Origin: Clostridia bacterium
Lineage (GTDB): Bacteria > Bacillota > Clostridia > UMGS1883 > UMGS1540
Direction: 5' to 3'
Length of the DNA: 55,799 nt
Assembly (NCBI GenBank): GCA_017450025.1
Contig: JAFSYJ010000022.1
Location: 1-55,799, forward strand
Part shown: positions 7,338-15,633 of the stretch, in pieces
Layout: each line of letters opens with the position of its first letter
Position numbering within the stretch: position 1 is the first letter of the stretch
Position numbers and translations under genes: made by a program
Notes under the pieces: generated by a model
Databases searched by the model: none
Told to the model about the DNA's origin: nothing
Seen by the model: only the letters and a program-made list of their open reading frames with translations

Positions 7338-7586
7338 TTATTCGTCTACTCCCTCAAAAAGCTCTTCAATAGATACATTCAGTATTTTAGCCAACCCCCA
7401 TATTTCTATATCCGTTACAGTTCTCGACATATCTTCAATTCTTGAGATTGACCCCCTGCAAATATAAACCGCCAAGGTCTCCAGCTTGTTTGACAACAAT
7501 TGTTGACTCATTTTTCTTTGCTTGCGGTATTTCCGTACATTCGCACCAATCAAATTCATTTTATCTCCGTCAATAATTCTCGGCAT
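7338..7586 (-). CDS. XRE-family HTH transcriptional regulator
   Basis: An 82-residue single-domain Cro/C1-type repressor. The HTH spans about residues 12-66 (NLIGANVRKYRKQRKMSQ, then SISRIEDMSRTVTD), and the protein ends IEELFEGVDE, as usual for this family. ATG at 7584-7586 is chosen because AAGGGTG lies about 6 bp upstream; the earlier ATG overlaps that site. It is divergent from a 73-codon orphan gene. The 118-bp gap holds three GGACA half-sites and a perfect palindrome over the promoters, so it probably controls both genes. Confidence 0.85.
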   Translation of the reverse strand: MPRIIDGDKMNLIGANVRKYRKQRKMSQQLLSNKLETLAVYICRGSISRIEDMSRTVTDIEIWGLAKILNVSIEELFEGVDE

Positions 7587-7612
7587 AATAATCACCCTTT
7601 GTTATTTTTGTC

Positions 7613-7673
7613 TTGACATAGGACAATTATTATGATACAATACATTCAAACTCAAATTGTCCTCTTAGAGGAC
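7613..7673 (+). promoter_or_regulatory. Promoter with GGACA-type operators between XRE and orphan gene
   Basis: Plus-strand TTGACA (7613-7618), 17 bp, TACAAT (7636-7641). GGACAATT (7621-7628) lies inside the spacer. Its inverted copy AATTGTCC (7655-7662) runs into the palindrome GTCCTCT-T-AGAGGAC (7659-7673), which covers the predicted start region. On the minus strand, TTGAGT..TAATAA gives a plausible opposing promoter for the XRE gene. This layout is typical of a self-regulating phage-like repressor. Confidence 0.7.
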
Positions 7674-7704
7674 ACCTATTTATTTTTATTAAGAGGAATG
7701 TATT

Positions 7705-7926
7705 ATGAATGTTAATACTGACATTTTAAAAAAACATTTTGGGGATTTTGTAATATTTTATAATATATACGCATATCCAGACGCGGAAACATCACTAAAA
7801 AACGCACTTCATGAAATTCATACAACAATACCGTTTGAAAACCGTACTGATTCCGAAATAATTGATGAAATAGTAATTATATTCACAAAACACAATCTTA
7901 TAATCGGTACTAAAAATAGTTTTTAA
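7705..7926 (+). CDS. Small protein of unknown function under XRE control
   Basis: A 73-residue, acidic, soluble-looking protein. The N-terminus reads NVNTDILKKHFGDFVIFYNI, followed by a helical middle and a TDSEIIDEIVIIFTKHN segment. It has no membrane segment or recognisable motif. AAGAGG lies 8 bp upstream of the ATG. It is divergent from and presumably repressed by the XRE gene, and is followed by a strong hairpin (7936-7969). Its AT-rich composition differs from the neighbouring core genes. A small effector (toxin-like or phage-like) is possible but unproven. Confidence 0.7.
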   Translation: MNVNTDILKKHFGDFVIFYNIYAYPDAETSLKNALHEIHTTIPFENRTDSEIIDEIVIIFTKHNLIIGTKNSF

Positions 7927-7935
7927 GCATAAAGC

Positions 7936-7969
7936 GGCTGCAGCAAAACCATTTCGTTTTGCTGCAGCC
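7936..7969. terminator. Strong hairpin terminator
   Basis: A perfect 14-bp stem (GGCTGCAGCAAAAC / GTTTTGCTGCAGCC) with a six-base loop. It lies between the 73-codon gene on plus and the 48-codon gene on minus. The T run is weak on both strands, so it is possibly bidirectional. Confidence 0.7.
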
Positions 7970-7975
7970 ATCTTA

Positions 7976-8122
7976 TCAGTTCTTCTTCTCTATCGACCAA
8001 TCACGCATATTTTCCACCTGATCTTCAGAAGGTCTTGCAGTTTTGGTCTTTTTGTCAATTCTGTCTCTGTCTGCAAGTGCATAGGTCTTATATGCCTTGA
8101 GTTCTTTTTTTATTTTATCCAT
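7976..8122 (-). CDS. 48-residue conserved-looking small protein
   Basis: Read by hand on the minus strand. The protein starts MDKIKKELKAYKTYALADRD and ends with EDQVENMRDWSIEKKN. It is highly charged and helical, with no membrane segment. AGGTGA (8128-8133) is the RBS. It lies 45 bp below the nifJ terminator and may be expressed by read-through. The clean start, codon use and RBS support a real gene; its function is unknown. Confidence 0.7.
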   Translation of the reverse strand: MDKIKKELKAYKTYALADRDRIDKKTKTARPSEDQVENMRDWSIEKKN

Positions 8123-8166
8123 TTTTGTCACCTGTTATATTGTTTGCAAAAATGATAAAAATATGC

Positions 8167-8197
8167 AAAAAAGCGACGCCTGAGAGCGTCGCTTTTT
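8167..8197. terminator. Terminator downstream of nifJ
   Basis: The stem AAAGCGACGC / GCGTCGCTTT, with a six-base loop and T runs, lies a few bases beyond the nifJ stop on the minus strand. Confidence 0.9.
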
Positions 8198-8201
8198 AAA
8201 A

Positions 8202-11200
8202 TTATTCAGCGTCAAAAAGTCTTGAATACTTCTTAAGGTGTTCGTATTTATCCTTAGCCTGCTGTTCAGCTTCTGCAAAGAGCGCCTGTGCCTTTTCGGG
8301 GAACTTGCGTGACAGCGAGCTGTAACGGACTTCGTTCATAATAAAGTCGTTATAAGAAGCTGACGGTTCTTTCGAGTCAAGCGTAAACGGATTCTTTCCT
8401 TCTGCTGTGTTTCTCGGGTCAAATCTGAATGTATGCCAGTAGCCAGCCAAAACAGCATTCTTTATAATCTGCTGAGTATTTGTCATACCGCCCTTGATAC
8501 CGTGGTTGATACACGGAGCGTAGCCGATGATGATTGACGGGCCGTGATAGCTTTCAGCCTCTTTGATAGCCTTAACCGTCTGGTTCATATCGTAGCCGAG
8601 GGCAACCTGTGCAACATATACATAGCCGTAGGACATTGCGATTTCTGCAAGGTTCTTCTTTTTGATCGGCTTACCGCCTGCTGCGAACTGTGCAACAGCG
8701 CCTGTCGGTGTAGCCTTGGAAGCCTGTCCGCCTGTGTTGGAGTAAACTTCAGTATCGAATACCATAACATTGATATCTTCGCCCGATGCGAGAACATGGT
8801 CAAGACCGCCGAAGCCTATATCATAAGCCCAACCGTCGCCGCCGAAGATCCAAACGGACTTCTTAGCAAGGTATTCTTTGAGCTTGAGGATTTCTTTAGC
8901 TTCTTCCGAGCCGCAAGCTTCAAGAGCAGCTACAAGAGCTTCAGTCGGCTTTGCATTTGCTTCGCCGTCGTTATATGTTTCTTTCCAAGCTGCAAGAGCA
9001 TCTTTAACGCCGTCACAGTTGATAGCTTCAAGCTTCTTTGCAAGTCTGTCTCTGATCTGCTTTGAAGCAACCTCTATACCGAGACCGTGCTCTGCGTTAT
9101 CCTCAAACAGTGAGTTAACCCAAGCAGGACCGTGACCCTTATGGTTTACCGTATAAGGAGTTGAAGGTGCGCTGCCGCCCCAAATTGACGAGCAGCCCGT
9201 AGCGTTTGAAATATAAGCTCTGTCGCCGCAGATCTGTGTGATAAGTTTAGCGTAAGGAGTTTCACCGCAGCCTGCGCAAGCGCCTGAGAATTCAAGAAGC
9301 GGCTGGCGGAACTGGCTGTTCTTAACATTAAGCGGAAGCGCGAGTATGTCCTCTTTAGGCGCAACCTTGGAAACAGCATAGTCAAAGTTCTCCTGTTCTG
9401 CTCTCTGGGAATCGATAGGCTTCATAACAAGAGCCTTTTCTTTAGCCGGGCAAACCTTTGCGCAGTTGCCACAGCCGGAGCAGTCAAGAACTGTTACCGT
9501 AATACCGAACTCGTACTGACCGAGGTCTTTACCGTTCATCTTTTTGTGCTTCATATTTGCAGGAGCTGCAGCAGCTTCGTCAGCGTTCATAACAACGGGA
9601 CGGATAGCAGCGTGCGGGCATACGATAGAGCACTGGTTACACTGTATGCAGTTTTCGGGGATCCACTCGGGAACATCTACTGCGATACCTCTCTTTTCGT
9701 ATGCAGCCATACCCTGCGGAAGATGTCCGTCTACCATATCTGCGAATGCGGATACAGGGATCTTGTCACCTATCTGCTTGTTGCACGGTTCAAGAATTGT
9801 CTTAACAAATGCCGGAACATCTTTTTCCTCTGCGGGAGCGTCTTTAGCGTTTTTCCAATCAGCAGGAACAGCGATTTCTTTGATGTTCTTTTCGCCTTCA
9901 ACTATTGCCTGATGGTTCATATTAACTATCTTTTCGCCCTTTGCGCCAAAGGATTTAACAACGGCTGCTCTCATATATTCAACAGCGTCTTCAAACGGAA
10001 TAACATTTGCAATCTTGAAGAATGCGGACTGCAATACGATTGAAGTTTTGTTGCCGAGACCGATTTCCTTTGCGATGCCGATAGCGTCTATTGTATAAAG
10101 CGAGATGTTGTTTTCTGCGATATACTTCTTCATTTTTGCAGGCAGTCTCTTTGAAAGCTCGTCTACATCCCACGCACAGTTGAGAAGGAATTTACCGCCG
10201 GGTACAAGATCCTCAACCATATCGTATTTGTCAACATATGACGGATTGTGGCAAGCAACAAAGTTAGCCTTGTTTATAAGGTAAGTCGATTTAATCGGCT
10301 TTTTACCGAATCTCAAGTGGGATACCGTGATACCGCCGGACTTTTTGGAGTCGTAGCTGAAGTATGCCTGCGCGTACAAATCAGTATGGTCACCTATGAT
10401 CTTAATGGAGTTCTTGTTTGCGCCGACTGTACCGTCAGAGCCGAGACCCCAGAACTTACAAGCTGTATTGCCTTCAGCAGATGTGTCGGGATTTTCAACT
10501 CTTGGAAGTGAAAGGCCTGTAACATCGTCTGTGATAGACAGCGTAAAGCCCTTAATAGGTTCAGTTTTTTCAAGGTTTCTGTAAACTGCGATAATATCAG
10601 CAGGAATCGTATCCTTAGAACCGAGACCGTATCTGCCGCCTATAATTGAAGGAGCAGCAGCGTTGCCTGCGAAGCAAGCACATACATCAAGGTAGAGAGG
10701 TTCGCCGATTGAACCCGGCTCTTTTGTTCTGTCAAGAACCGCAATCTTTTTGCAAGTCTTCGGAACTGCCTTTAAGAACGCTTCAACAGGGAACGGTCTG
10801 TAAAGGTGAATCTTTATAAGTCCTACCTTTTCGCCTTTAGCTGTAAGGTAGTCGATTGTTTCTTCTATTGTTTCGCAAACGCTGCCCATTGCAACGATAA
10901 CCTTTTCGGCATCGGGAGCACCGTAGTAGTTTACAAGGCCGTAGTTTGTACCTATCATAGCGTTGACCTTGTTCATATAATCTTCTACTACCTTCGGGAT
11001 TTCGTTATAATATTTATTGCAAGCTTCTCTGTTCTGGAAGAATATGTCAGGGTTCTGCGCGCTTCCGCGGAGAACAGGATGCTCAGGATTGAGAGATGTG
11101 TTGCGGAAATTCTCAACAGCTTCCATATCTATAAGCTTTCTCAAATCCTCATCGTCCCAAACTTCGATTTTGTCGATTTCGTGAGAAGTTCTGAAACCGT

Positions 11201-11714
11201 CAAAGAAATGAAGGAAAGGAACTCTGCCCTTGATGGTCGAAAGGTGAGCAACTGCGCCCAGATCCATAACTTCCTGCGGGCTGTTGGAGCAAAGCATTGC
11301 AAAGCCTGTCTGACGGCAAGCCATAACATCTGAATGGTCACCGAAAATATTAAGTGCGTGCGACGCTACGCAGCGTGCGCTTACATGAATAACAGAGGGC
11401 AAAAGCTCGCCTGCTATTTTGTACATATTCGGTATCATCAGGAGCAAGCCCTGAGAAGCCGTATATGTAGTTGTCAAAGCACCTGCGCCCAAAGAGCCGT
11501 GAACGGCACCTGCAGCACCTGCTTCGGACTGCATCTCAACAACCTTTACAGGTTGACCGAATAAATTTTCCTTGTTCTCAACAGCCCATTCGTCAGTTAC
11601 TTCAGCCATAACAGAAGAAGGGGTTATTGGGTAAATGGCAGCGACATCTGTGAACGGATACGAAGCCCAAGCAGCTGCGTTATTACCGTCCATGGTTTTC
11701 ATTTTTCTTGCCAT
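8202..11714 (-). CDS. nifJ: Pyruvate:ferredoxin (flavodoxin) oxidoreductase
   Basis: A 1170-residue single-chain PFOR, which splits pyruvate and CoA into acetyl-CoA, CO2 and two reduced ferredoxins; it is the central oxidative step of an anaerobe. The order of domains is normal. The N-terminal pyruvate-binding part starts KTMDGNNAAAWASYPFTDVA. A TPP/CoA region follows. Two 4Fe-4S motifs appear around residues 690-760 (CIQCNQCSIVCPHAA and CSGCGNCAKVCPAKEKA). The C-terminal TPP domain has CAGCGETPYAKL near 820 and GGDGWAYDIG near 950. The ATG has AAAGGAGGT 7 bp upstream. It is monocistronic with its own promoter and terminator. Confidence 0.98.
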   Translation of the reverse strand: MARKMKTMDGNNAAAWASYPFTDVAAIYPITPSSVMAEVTDEWAVENKENLFGQPVKVVEMQSEAGAAGAVHGSLGAGALTTTYTASQGLLLMIPNMYKIAGELLPSVIHVSARCVASHALNIFGDHSDVMACRQTGFAMLCSNSPQEVMDLGAVAHLSTIKGRVPFLHFFDGFRTSHEIDKIEVWDDEDLRKLIDMEAVENFRNTSLNPEHPVLRGSAQNPDIFFQNREACNKYYNEIPKVVEDYMNKVNAMIGTNYGLVNYYGAPDAEKVIVAMGSVCETIEETIDYLTAKGEKVGLIKIHLYRPFPVEAFLKAVPKTCKKIAVLDRTKEPGSIGEPLYLDVCACFAGNAAAPSIIGGRYGLGSKDTIPADIIAVYRNLEKTEPIKGFTLSITDDVTGLSLPRVENPDTSAEGNTACKFWGLGSDGTVGANKNSIKIIGDHTDLYAQAYFSYDSKKSGGITVSHLRFGKKPIKSTYLINKANFVACHNPSYVDKYDMVEDLVPGGKFLLNCAWDVDELSKRLPAKMKKYIAENNISLYTIDAIGIAKEIGLGNKTSIVLQSAFFKIANVIPFEDAVEYMRAAVVKSFGAKGEKIVNMNHQAIVEGEKNIKEIAVPADWKNAKDAPAEEKDVPAFVKTILEPCNKQIGDKIPVSAFADMVDGHLPQGMAAYEKRGIAVDVPEWIPENCIQCNQCSIVCPHAAIRPVVMNADEAAAAPANMKHKKMNGKDLGQYEFGITVTVLDCSGCGNCAKVCPAKEKALVMKPIDSQRAEQENFDYAVSKVAPKEDILALPLNVKNSQFRQPLLEFSGACAGCGETPYAKLITQICGDRAYISNATGCSSIWGGSAPSTPYTVNHKGHGPAWVNSLFEDNAEHGLGIEVASKQIRDRLAKKLEAINCDGVKDALAAWKETYNDGEANAKPTEALVAALEACGSEEAKEILKLKEYLAKKSVWIFGGDGWAYDIGFGGLDHVLASGEDINVMVFDTEVYSNTGGQASKATPTGAVAQFAAGGKPIKKKNLAEIAMSYGYVYVAQVALGYDMNQTVKAIKEAESYHGPSIIIGYAPCINHGIKGGMTNTQQIIKNAVLAGYWHTFRFDPRNTAEGKNPFTLDSKEPSASYNDFIMNEVRYSSLSRKFPEKAQALFAEAEQQAKDKYEHLKKYSRLFDAE

Positions 11715-11761
11715 TTTATATACCTCCTTTTAATTATTTATCATTCTTTACACCAACTTAT

Positions 11762-11790
11762 AGTATAACAATTTTCAGGCATTATGTCAA
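11762..11790 (-). promoter_or_regulatory. nifJ promoter
   Basis: TTGACA (11785-11790), 17 bp, TATACT (11762-11767) on the minus strand, about 40 bp from the nifJ ATG. It is close to consensus, matching a highly expressed enzyme. Confidence 0.85.
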
Positions 11791-11812
11791 CAAAAAAATT
11801 AACTATAATTGG

Positions 11813-11995
11813 CTACTCTTCAATTTCTACATTTTTTATTGCATTTTCCAATAATATGTTTATCAGTTCATTTCTTGAATAATTACTGTCAGAAGATATA
11901 CTGTCAATTTTAGACAGTGTACTTTCTTTAATTCTTACAGATATAATTTTATAACCATCGTCGCCTCTTTTTTTTATTTTAATTACATTATTCAT
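11813..11995 (-). CDS. Ribbon-helix-helix-like small DNA-binding protein
   Basis: A 60-residue protein. A short strand (YKIISVRIKESTLSKID) is followed by two helices (NYSRNELINILLENAI), which fits the Arc/CopG/MetJ ribbon-helix-helix pattern. ATG at 11993-11995 has GAGGTG 7 bp upstream; the earlier ATG overlaps that site. No toxin partner is adjacent on its strand: nifJ lies downstream, and the genes beyond the AT-rich gap run the other way. A regulator, or an antitoxin without a partner, is possible. Confidence 0.7.
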   Translation of the reverse strand: MNNVIKIKKRGDDGYKIISVRIKESTLSKIDSISSDSNYSRNELINILLENAIKNVEIEE

Positions 11996-12079
11996 AAAAA
12001 ACACCTCAATATATTTTATACAAATATAATATATCTAGTATTTATAACAATTATATATTATAAATATATTCATTTTATA

Positions 12080-12108
12080 TTGACAATCGATATGTATTAT
12101 GATATTAT
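12080..12108 (+). promoter_or_regulatory. Promoter of the zinc-ribbon membrane protein gene
   Basis: TTGACA (12080-12085), 17 bp, TATTAT (12103-12108), about 20 bp before the gene. The upstream 70 bp is very AT-rich, similar to an UP element. Confidence 0.8.
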
Positions 12109-12129
12109 TGTGTCAAGGAGGTGAGAAAA

Positions 12130-12459
12130 ATGTTTTTAGTGGGATTGTTTATGACCTGTTTTGGAATACCAGCCACTATATGGGCGGCTCGAATATTATA
12201 CATATTAGACAGCCATTCCAACGCCAGACTTACAGGTGGTCTGACTGAAGAAAACATTATTGCTGTTGCAGTAATAGGTTTGTTAATGGCTGTTGTGGGC
12301 ATAATTTTAATGATATTCGGTAAAATGAAAAGAAAAAATCAGGCAATTTCAGATTCAATTTCAAATTCAGGCAAACTGCAATACTGTACTCATTGTCAAA
12401 CCAATGTCAATCCAACAGACGGAAAATGTCCGATATGCAATCAAAAAATGAGGGGGTAG
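12130..12459 (+). CDS. Two-span membrane protein with C-terminal zinc ribbon
   Basis: 109 residues. Two membrane segments (about 1-25 and 45-65) precede a soluble tail carrying CTHCQTNVNPTDGKCPIC, a two-CxxC zinc-ribbon. I chose ATG at 12130 because the upstream GTG lies within the AAGGAGGTG ribosome binding site. The following gene starts 9 bp after its stop, so both form one operon between a consensus promoter and a strong terminator. The function is unknown. The pair is AT-rich and may be a recent acquisition. Confidence 0.75.
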   Translation: MFLVGLFMTCFGIPATIWAARILYILDSHSNARLTGGLTEENIIAVAVIGLLMAVVGIILMIFGKMKRKNQAISDSISNSGKLQYCTHCQTNVNPTDGKCPICNQKMRG

Positions 12460-12468
12460 TATTTTATT

Positions 12469-12780
12469 ATGTCAAGAAGTTGTTATTCGTTTTTCTATAC
12501 ATCATTTGATCAAGCAAAAAGAATAATAGAAACAGAGCTGAAAAGTGATGGATATAAGAATGTAAATGAAAACGGCGAAAATGTTTGGAAAAATGGCATG
12601 GGGTTTTTAACAGCAATGAAGTACATCAAAATTGAATTTGTAGAAAATCAAAAAGTTAACATTTACGGCTGGGTACGCCCTATGGCTTCACCTGAGCAAA
12701 ATCTCGACGGTATAGTCGGTGCGTTACCAAAAAAGCAAGTTCTGAAAACTATTAACAAAATAGGTAACGCTATAAGGTAA
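12469..12780 (+). CDS. Conserved hypothetical protein of about 100 residues
   Basis: A 103-residue soluble protein: FYTSFDQAKRIIETELKSDG at the N-terminus, then WKNGMGFLTAMKYIKIEF, a strand-rich part, and a C-terminal amphipathic helix (KKQVLKTINKIGNAIR). It resembles small alpha/beta proteins of Clostridia found next to zinc-ribbon membrane proteins, and I do not recognise a named family. A GGGGG ribosome site lies about 13 bp upstream. It is co-transcribed with 12130-12459. Confidence 0.7.
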   Translation: MSRSCYSFFYTSFDQAKRIIETELKSDGYKNVNENGENVWKNGMGFLTAMKYIKIEFVENQKVNIYGWVRPMASPEQNLDGIVGALPKKQVLKTINKIGNAIR

Positions 12781-12787
12781 GTAAATG

Positions 12788-12832
12788 CAAAAAAATTCCA
12801 AATTCACCGAGTGGTGAAATTTGGAATTTTTT
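12788..12832. terminator. Bidirectional terminator
   Basis: A long stem (AAATTCCAAATT-CACC / GGTGAAATTTGGAATTT, one bulge) with A and T runs on both sides. It separates the plus-strand pair from the convergent NlpC/P60 gene. Confidence 0.9.
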
Positions 12833-12849
12833 ATTTCATCCTTCAAGAC

Positions 12850-13488
12850 TTACCAAACAAGTCTTCTTGCGCAGTAAAGCTCTCTGTTCATTTCTTCCAC
12901 AACGATATTTCTGCCTGACTGCGGAGCGTGTATGTAGCAATTATTGCCGGCATATATTCCGACATGACCGCCGCCACGGAAAACAACAAGGTCGCCGGGT
13001 ATAAGCTCACTGCGGGAAACAGGCGTTCCGACATTCATCTGTGAATAAGATGTTCTCGGAAGCTGAACGCCGAAGTTTGCAAAAACATATTTAACAAATC
13101 CGCTGCAGTCGAAACCGCTTTCGGGAGAACTGCCGCCGTAAACATACGGAATACCTACAAAGTTTTTGGCGTATTCAACGACCGCGTTGCCCGTCGAAGT
13201 CGGAACAGCAGGTTTGTCCGCAGGCTTTGTGCAGGAGATATAATCTCCGCTTACATAACCCGTAACGCCCCAATAATATATGAGATGCCATGTGCCCTCT
13301 TTGCCGAGGACTACAAGTGAATCGCCGTATTTTGCCTGACCGAGTATATCGTATCCTGTACCCGGACCGCTTCTGATATTTAAAACATCACCTGTAACAT
13401 AAACATATTCATCTGCAAACGCAGAAACCGTAAACATTGTTAACAATAATACTATGGTCAACAGTACGAGACCTGTTTTTTTAAACAT
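12850..13488 (-). CDS. Secreted SH3b-NlpC/P60 cell wall endopeptidase
   Basis: A 212-residue exported hydrolase, likely cutting D-Glu-diamino acid bonds in peptide stems. It has a signal peptide 1-25 (AFA), a bacterial SH3 domain about 28-85 (LNIRSGPGTGYDILG), a Pro-rich linker, and an NlpC/P60 domain about 100-212. The catalytic Cys is C128 in GFDCSGF and the His is H175 in GGHVGIYA, with H187 as third residue. All three are present, so the enzyme should be active. The transcript has its own consensus promoter. Confidence 0.92.
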   Translation of the reverse strand: MFKKTGLVLLTIVLLLTMFTVSAFADEYVYVTGDVLNIRSGPGTGYDILGQAKYGDSLVVLGKEGTWHLIYYWGVTGYVSGDYISCTKPADKPAVPTSTGNAVVEYAKNFVGIPYVYGGSSPESGFDCSGFVKYVFANFGVQLPRTSYSQMNVGTPVSRSELIPGDLVVFRGGGHVGIYAGNNCYIHAPQSGRNIVVEEMNRELYCARRLVW

Positions 13489-13545
13489 AACACAAAAACC
13501 TTTCCGCCTTACAAAAAGGCATTCAGAATTTTCAACTATGTTTAT

Positions 13546-13574
13546 ATTCTAACACAAATTTTTCATTTTGTCAA
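13546..13574 (-). promoter_or_regulatory. Promoter of the NlpC/P60 gene
   Basis: TTGACA (13569-13574), 17 bp, TAGAAT (13546-13551) on the minus strand. Between it and the ATG lies a small GCCTT..AAGGC hairpin. Confidence 0.8.
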
Positions 13575-13713
13575 ACTTTTTTAACAATTTTGGGTAATTT
13601 TATTTACACAATTTCGCCAAACCCTTTATAACAGGGCGTTTTAGCGCATTTTAAATTTTTTAATATTTTTAATAATTTTTGTAACATTCAGCACTCAGTG
13701 TGCCCAAGAAACA

Positions 13714-13745
13714 CAAAAAACCGCTGACGAATCAGCGGTTTTTAT
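13714..13745. terminator. Terminator of gap
   Basis: The stem AAAACCGCTGA / TCAGCGGTTTTTT lies directly after the gap stop on the minus strand, with a T run. Confidence 0.9.
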
Positions 13746-13759
13746 TGGTCAAACAGGAA

Positions 13760-14776
13760 TTACTTTAAGTCAGAGAAGTATTTGATTGTTCTTACCATCT
13801 GGCTTGTGTATGAGTTCTCGTTATCGTACCAGGAAACAACCTGTACCTGTGTGCAATCAAGCTCAGGCATATATGTTACCATTGTCTGTGTAGCGTCAAA
13901 GAGTGAGCCAAACTTCATACCGATAACATCGCTGGATACGATTTCGTCTTCTGTGTAGCCGTAGGATTCGTTTGCAGAAGCCTTCATCTTAGCGTTGATA
14001 GCTTCTTTTGTTACATTACCCTTAACAACTGCTACGAGGATTGTTGTTGAGCCTGTTGGTGTCGGAACACGCTGTGCGGAACCGATAAGTTTGCCGTTAA
14101 GCTCAGGAATAACAAGACCGATAGCCTTTGCTGCGCCTGTTGAGTTAGGAACGATATTGACTGCTGCTGCGCGGCTTCTTCTGAGGTCACCCTTTCTCTG
14201 AGGACCGTCAAGAGTCATCTGGTCGCCTGTGTAAGCGTGGATCGTGCTCATGATACCGCTCTGAATGGGAGCGAGGTCGTTAAGAGCCTTAGCCATGGGA
14301 GCCAAGCAGTTTGTTGTGCAGGATGCAGCGGAAATAACTGTATCTTCTGCCTTAAGAATGTTATGGTTTGTGTTAAATACAACTGTGGGCAGGTCGTTGC
14401 CGGCAGGAGCTGAAATAACAACCTTGCGTGCGCCTGCTGCGATATGAGCAGAAGCCTTTTCTTTAGATGTGTAGAAGCCTGTGCATTCGAGAACAACATC
14501 TACACCGAGCTTGCCCCAAGGAAGATCCTTAGCGTCTTTTTCTGCATAAATTTTAATGGTTTTGCCGTCAACTGTGATAGAATCTTCACCTGCTGAAACT
14601 GTATCAGCCAAAGCGTATGTGCCCTGCGAAGAATCATACTTTAACAAGTGAGCCAACATTTTGGGGCTTGTTAAGTCGTTGATTGCTACAACATCGTATC
14701 CCTCTGCACCGAACATCTGTCTGAATGCGAGACGACCGATACGACCGAAACCATTGATTGCTACTTTTACTGCCAT
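13760..14776 (-). CDS. gap: Glyceraldehyde-3-phosphate dehydrogenase (NAD type)
   Basis: A 338-residue class I GAPDH, which oxidises GAP to 1,3-bisphosphoglycerate in glycolysis. The NAD-binding fold begins [15 protein letters not shown]34 in INDLT is the usual NAD-selecting acid. The catalytic Cys is C153 in SCTTNCLAP. The substrate loop [20 protein letters not shown] and the tail SWYDNENSY are intact. CGGAGG lies about 9 bp before the ATG. The cyclophilin gene is 59 bp upstream with no clear promoter in the gap, so the two may be co-transcribed. Confidence 0.98.
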   Translation of the reverse strand: MAVKVAINGFGRIGRLAFRQMFGAEGYDVVAINDLTSPKMLAHLLKYDSSQGTYALADTVSAGEDSITVDGKTIKIYAEKDAKDLPWGKLGVDVVLECTGFYTSKEKASAHIAAGARKVVISAPAGNDLPTVVFNTNHNILKAEDTVISAASCTTNCLAPMAKALNDLAPIQSGIMSTIHAYTGDQMTLDGPQRKGDLRRSRAAAVNIVPNSTGAAKAIGLVIPELNGKLIGSAQRVPTPTGSTTILVAVVKGNVTKEAINAKMKASANESYGYTEDEIVSSDVIGMKFGSLFDATQTMVTYMPELDCTQVQVVSWYDNENSYTSQMVRTIKYFSDLK

Positions 14777-14835
14777 TTTAAAAACCTCCGATATTTAAAA
14801 ATTTTATTTAATAAACTCAATGTAAGAGCATTAAA

Positions 14836-15510
14836 TTACTTAACTGTAATTGTTTTGATAACGGGTTGATTTTCTTTTGCTACCGTGCCGTTAGAATCCT
14901 CCACAGGAGTCTGTGCAAGCTTGTCTAAAACCTCAAAGCCCGAAGTCATCTTACCGAAAGCGGCATACTGTCCGTCAAGAAATTCGGAATCGGCGTGGCA
15001 AATAAAGAACTGCGAGCTGGCACTGTTCGGATTCTGTGAACGCGCCATCGAAATAACGCCGCGTTTGTGGCTGAGATCGTTCTTAAAGCCGTTTGATGCA
15101 AATTCGCCCTTGACCGTATCTTTTGAGCCGCCGAAGCCTGTCCCTTCAGGGTCGCCGCCCTGAATCATAAAGCCGCTGATTATACGGTGGAATGTAAGTC
15201 CGTTATAAAAGCCTTCATTTGTAAGCTTAACAAAGTTTTCGACAGTTGCGGGAGCGATATCGGGATAAAGCTCAAGCTCCATTACCGAGCCATCTTCCAT
15301 TACTATTTCAACCATTATTTTGTTTGCCTCCTTGTCTCCGGCGTTCTGCTGCTCTGCTGCGCCTTCCTCCGCCTTTTCGGGAGCCTTATTTACCGATTCT
15401 TTGGCAGTTGTCTCTGTATTTTTGGAAGTCCCTTCATTTGATGCACAGCCACCAACTGCAAAAACAAGCGCCAAACAAATCATTATGGCAAAAAATCTTT
15501 TGAAATTCAT
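14836..15510 (-). CDS. Lipoprotein peptidyl-prolyl cis-trans isomerase (cyclophilin type)
   Basis: A 224-residue membrane-anchored cyclophilin, which folds exported proteins on the outer face. The signal peptide ends in a lipobox VGGC with C22 as the lipidated residue. A Lys/Glu/Ala-rich linker (about 23-65) leads into the PPIase domain with VENFVKLTNEGFYNGLTFHR, GGDPEGTG and SQFFICHAD, which holds the active-site Arg/Phe/Gln region. ATG at 15508-15510 is chosen because GGTGGTGA precedes it and the promoter lies at 15533-15561, downstream of the longer frame. Confidence 0.93.
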   Translation of the reverse strand: MNFKRFFAIMICLALVFAVGGCASNEGTSKNTETTAKESVNKAPEKAEEGAAEQQNAGDKEANKIMVEIVMEDGSVMELELYPDIAPATVENFVKLTNEGFYNGLTFHRIISGFMIQGGDPEGTGFGGSKDTVKGEFASNGFKNDLSHKRGVISMARSQNPNSASSQFFICHADSEFLDGQYAAFGKMTSGFEVLDKLAQTPVEDSNGTVAKENQPVIKTITVK

Positions 15511-15532
15511 ATACTTTTCACCACCAAATGTT

Positions 15533-15561
15533 ATTATATGACTTTGACAAAAAATTGTCAA
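15533..15561 (-). promoter_or_regulatory. Promoter of the cyclophilin (and possibly gap) gene
   Basis: TTGACA (15556-15561), 17 bp, TATAAT (15533-15538) on the minus strand: a perfect consensus match. Confidence 0.88.
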
Positions 15562-15633
15562 GTGATTTTTGGGTTTGAAGAAAATTTCGTAAAATTTGTA
15601 CTATTTTTCATTAAATAAAGGTCGGTTTTGTGT

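Noticed and set aside
7173..7445. Plus-strand open frame of 90 codons
   Set aside because: No ribosome site, no recognisable protein, and it overlaps the convincing XRE gene on the other strand.
9544..10043. Long plus-strand frames inside nifJ
   Set aside because: They are antisense to a complete PFOR gene and give no recognisable protein.
12121..12129. GTG start for the zinc-ribbon membrane protein
   Set aside because: The GTG is part of the AAGGAGGTG ribosome site; ATG at 12130 is at the right distance.
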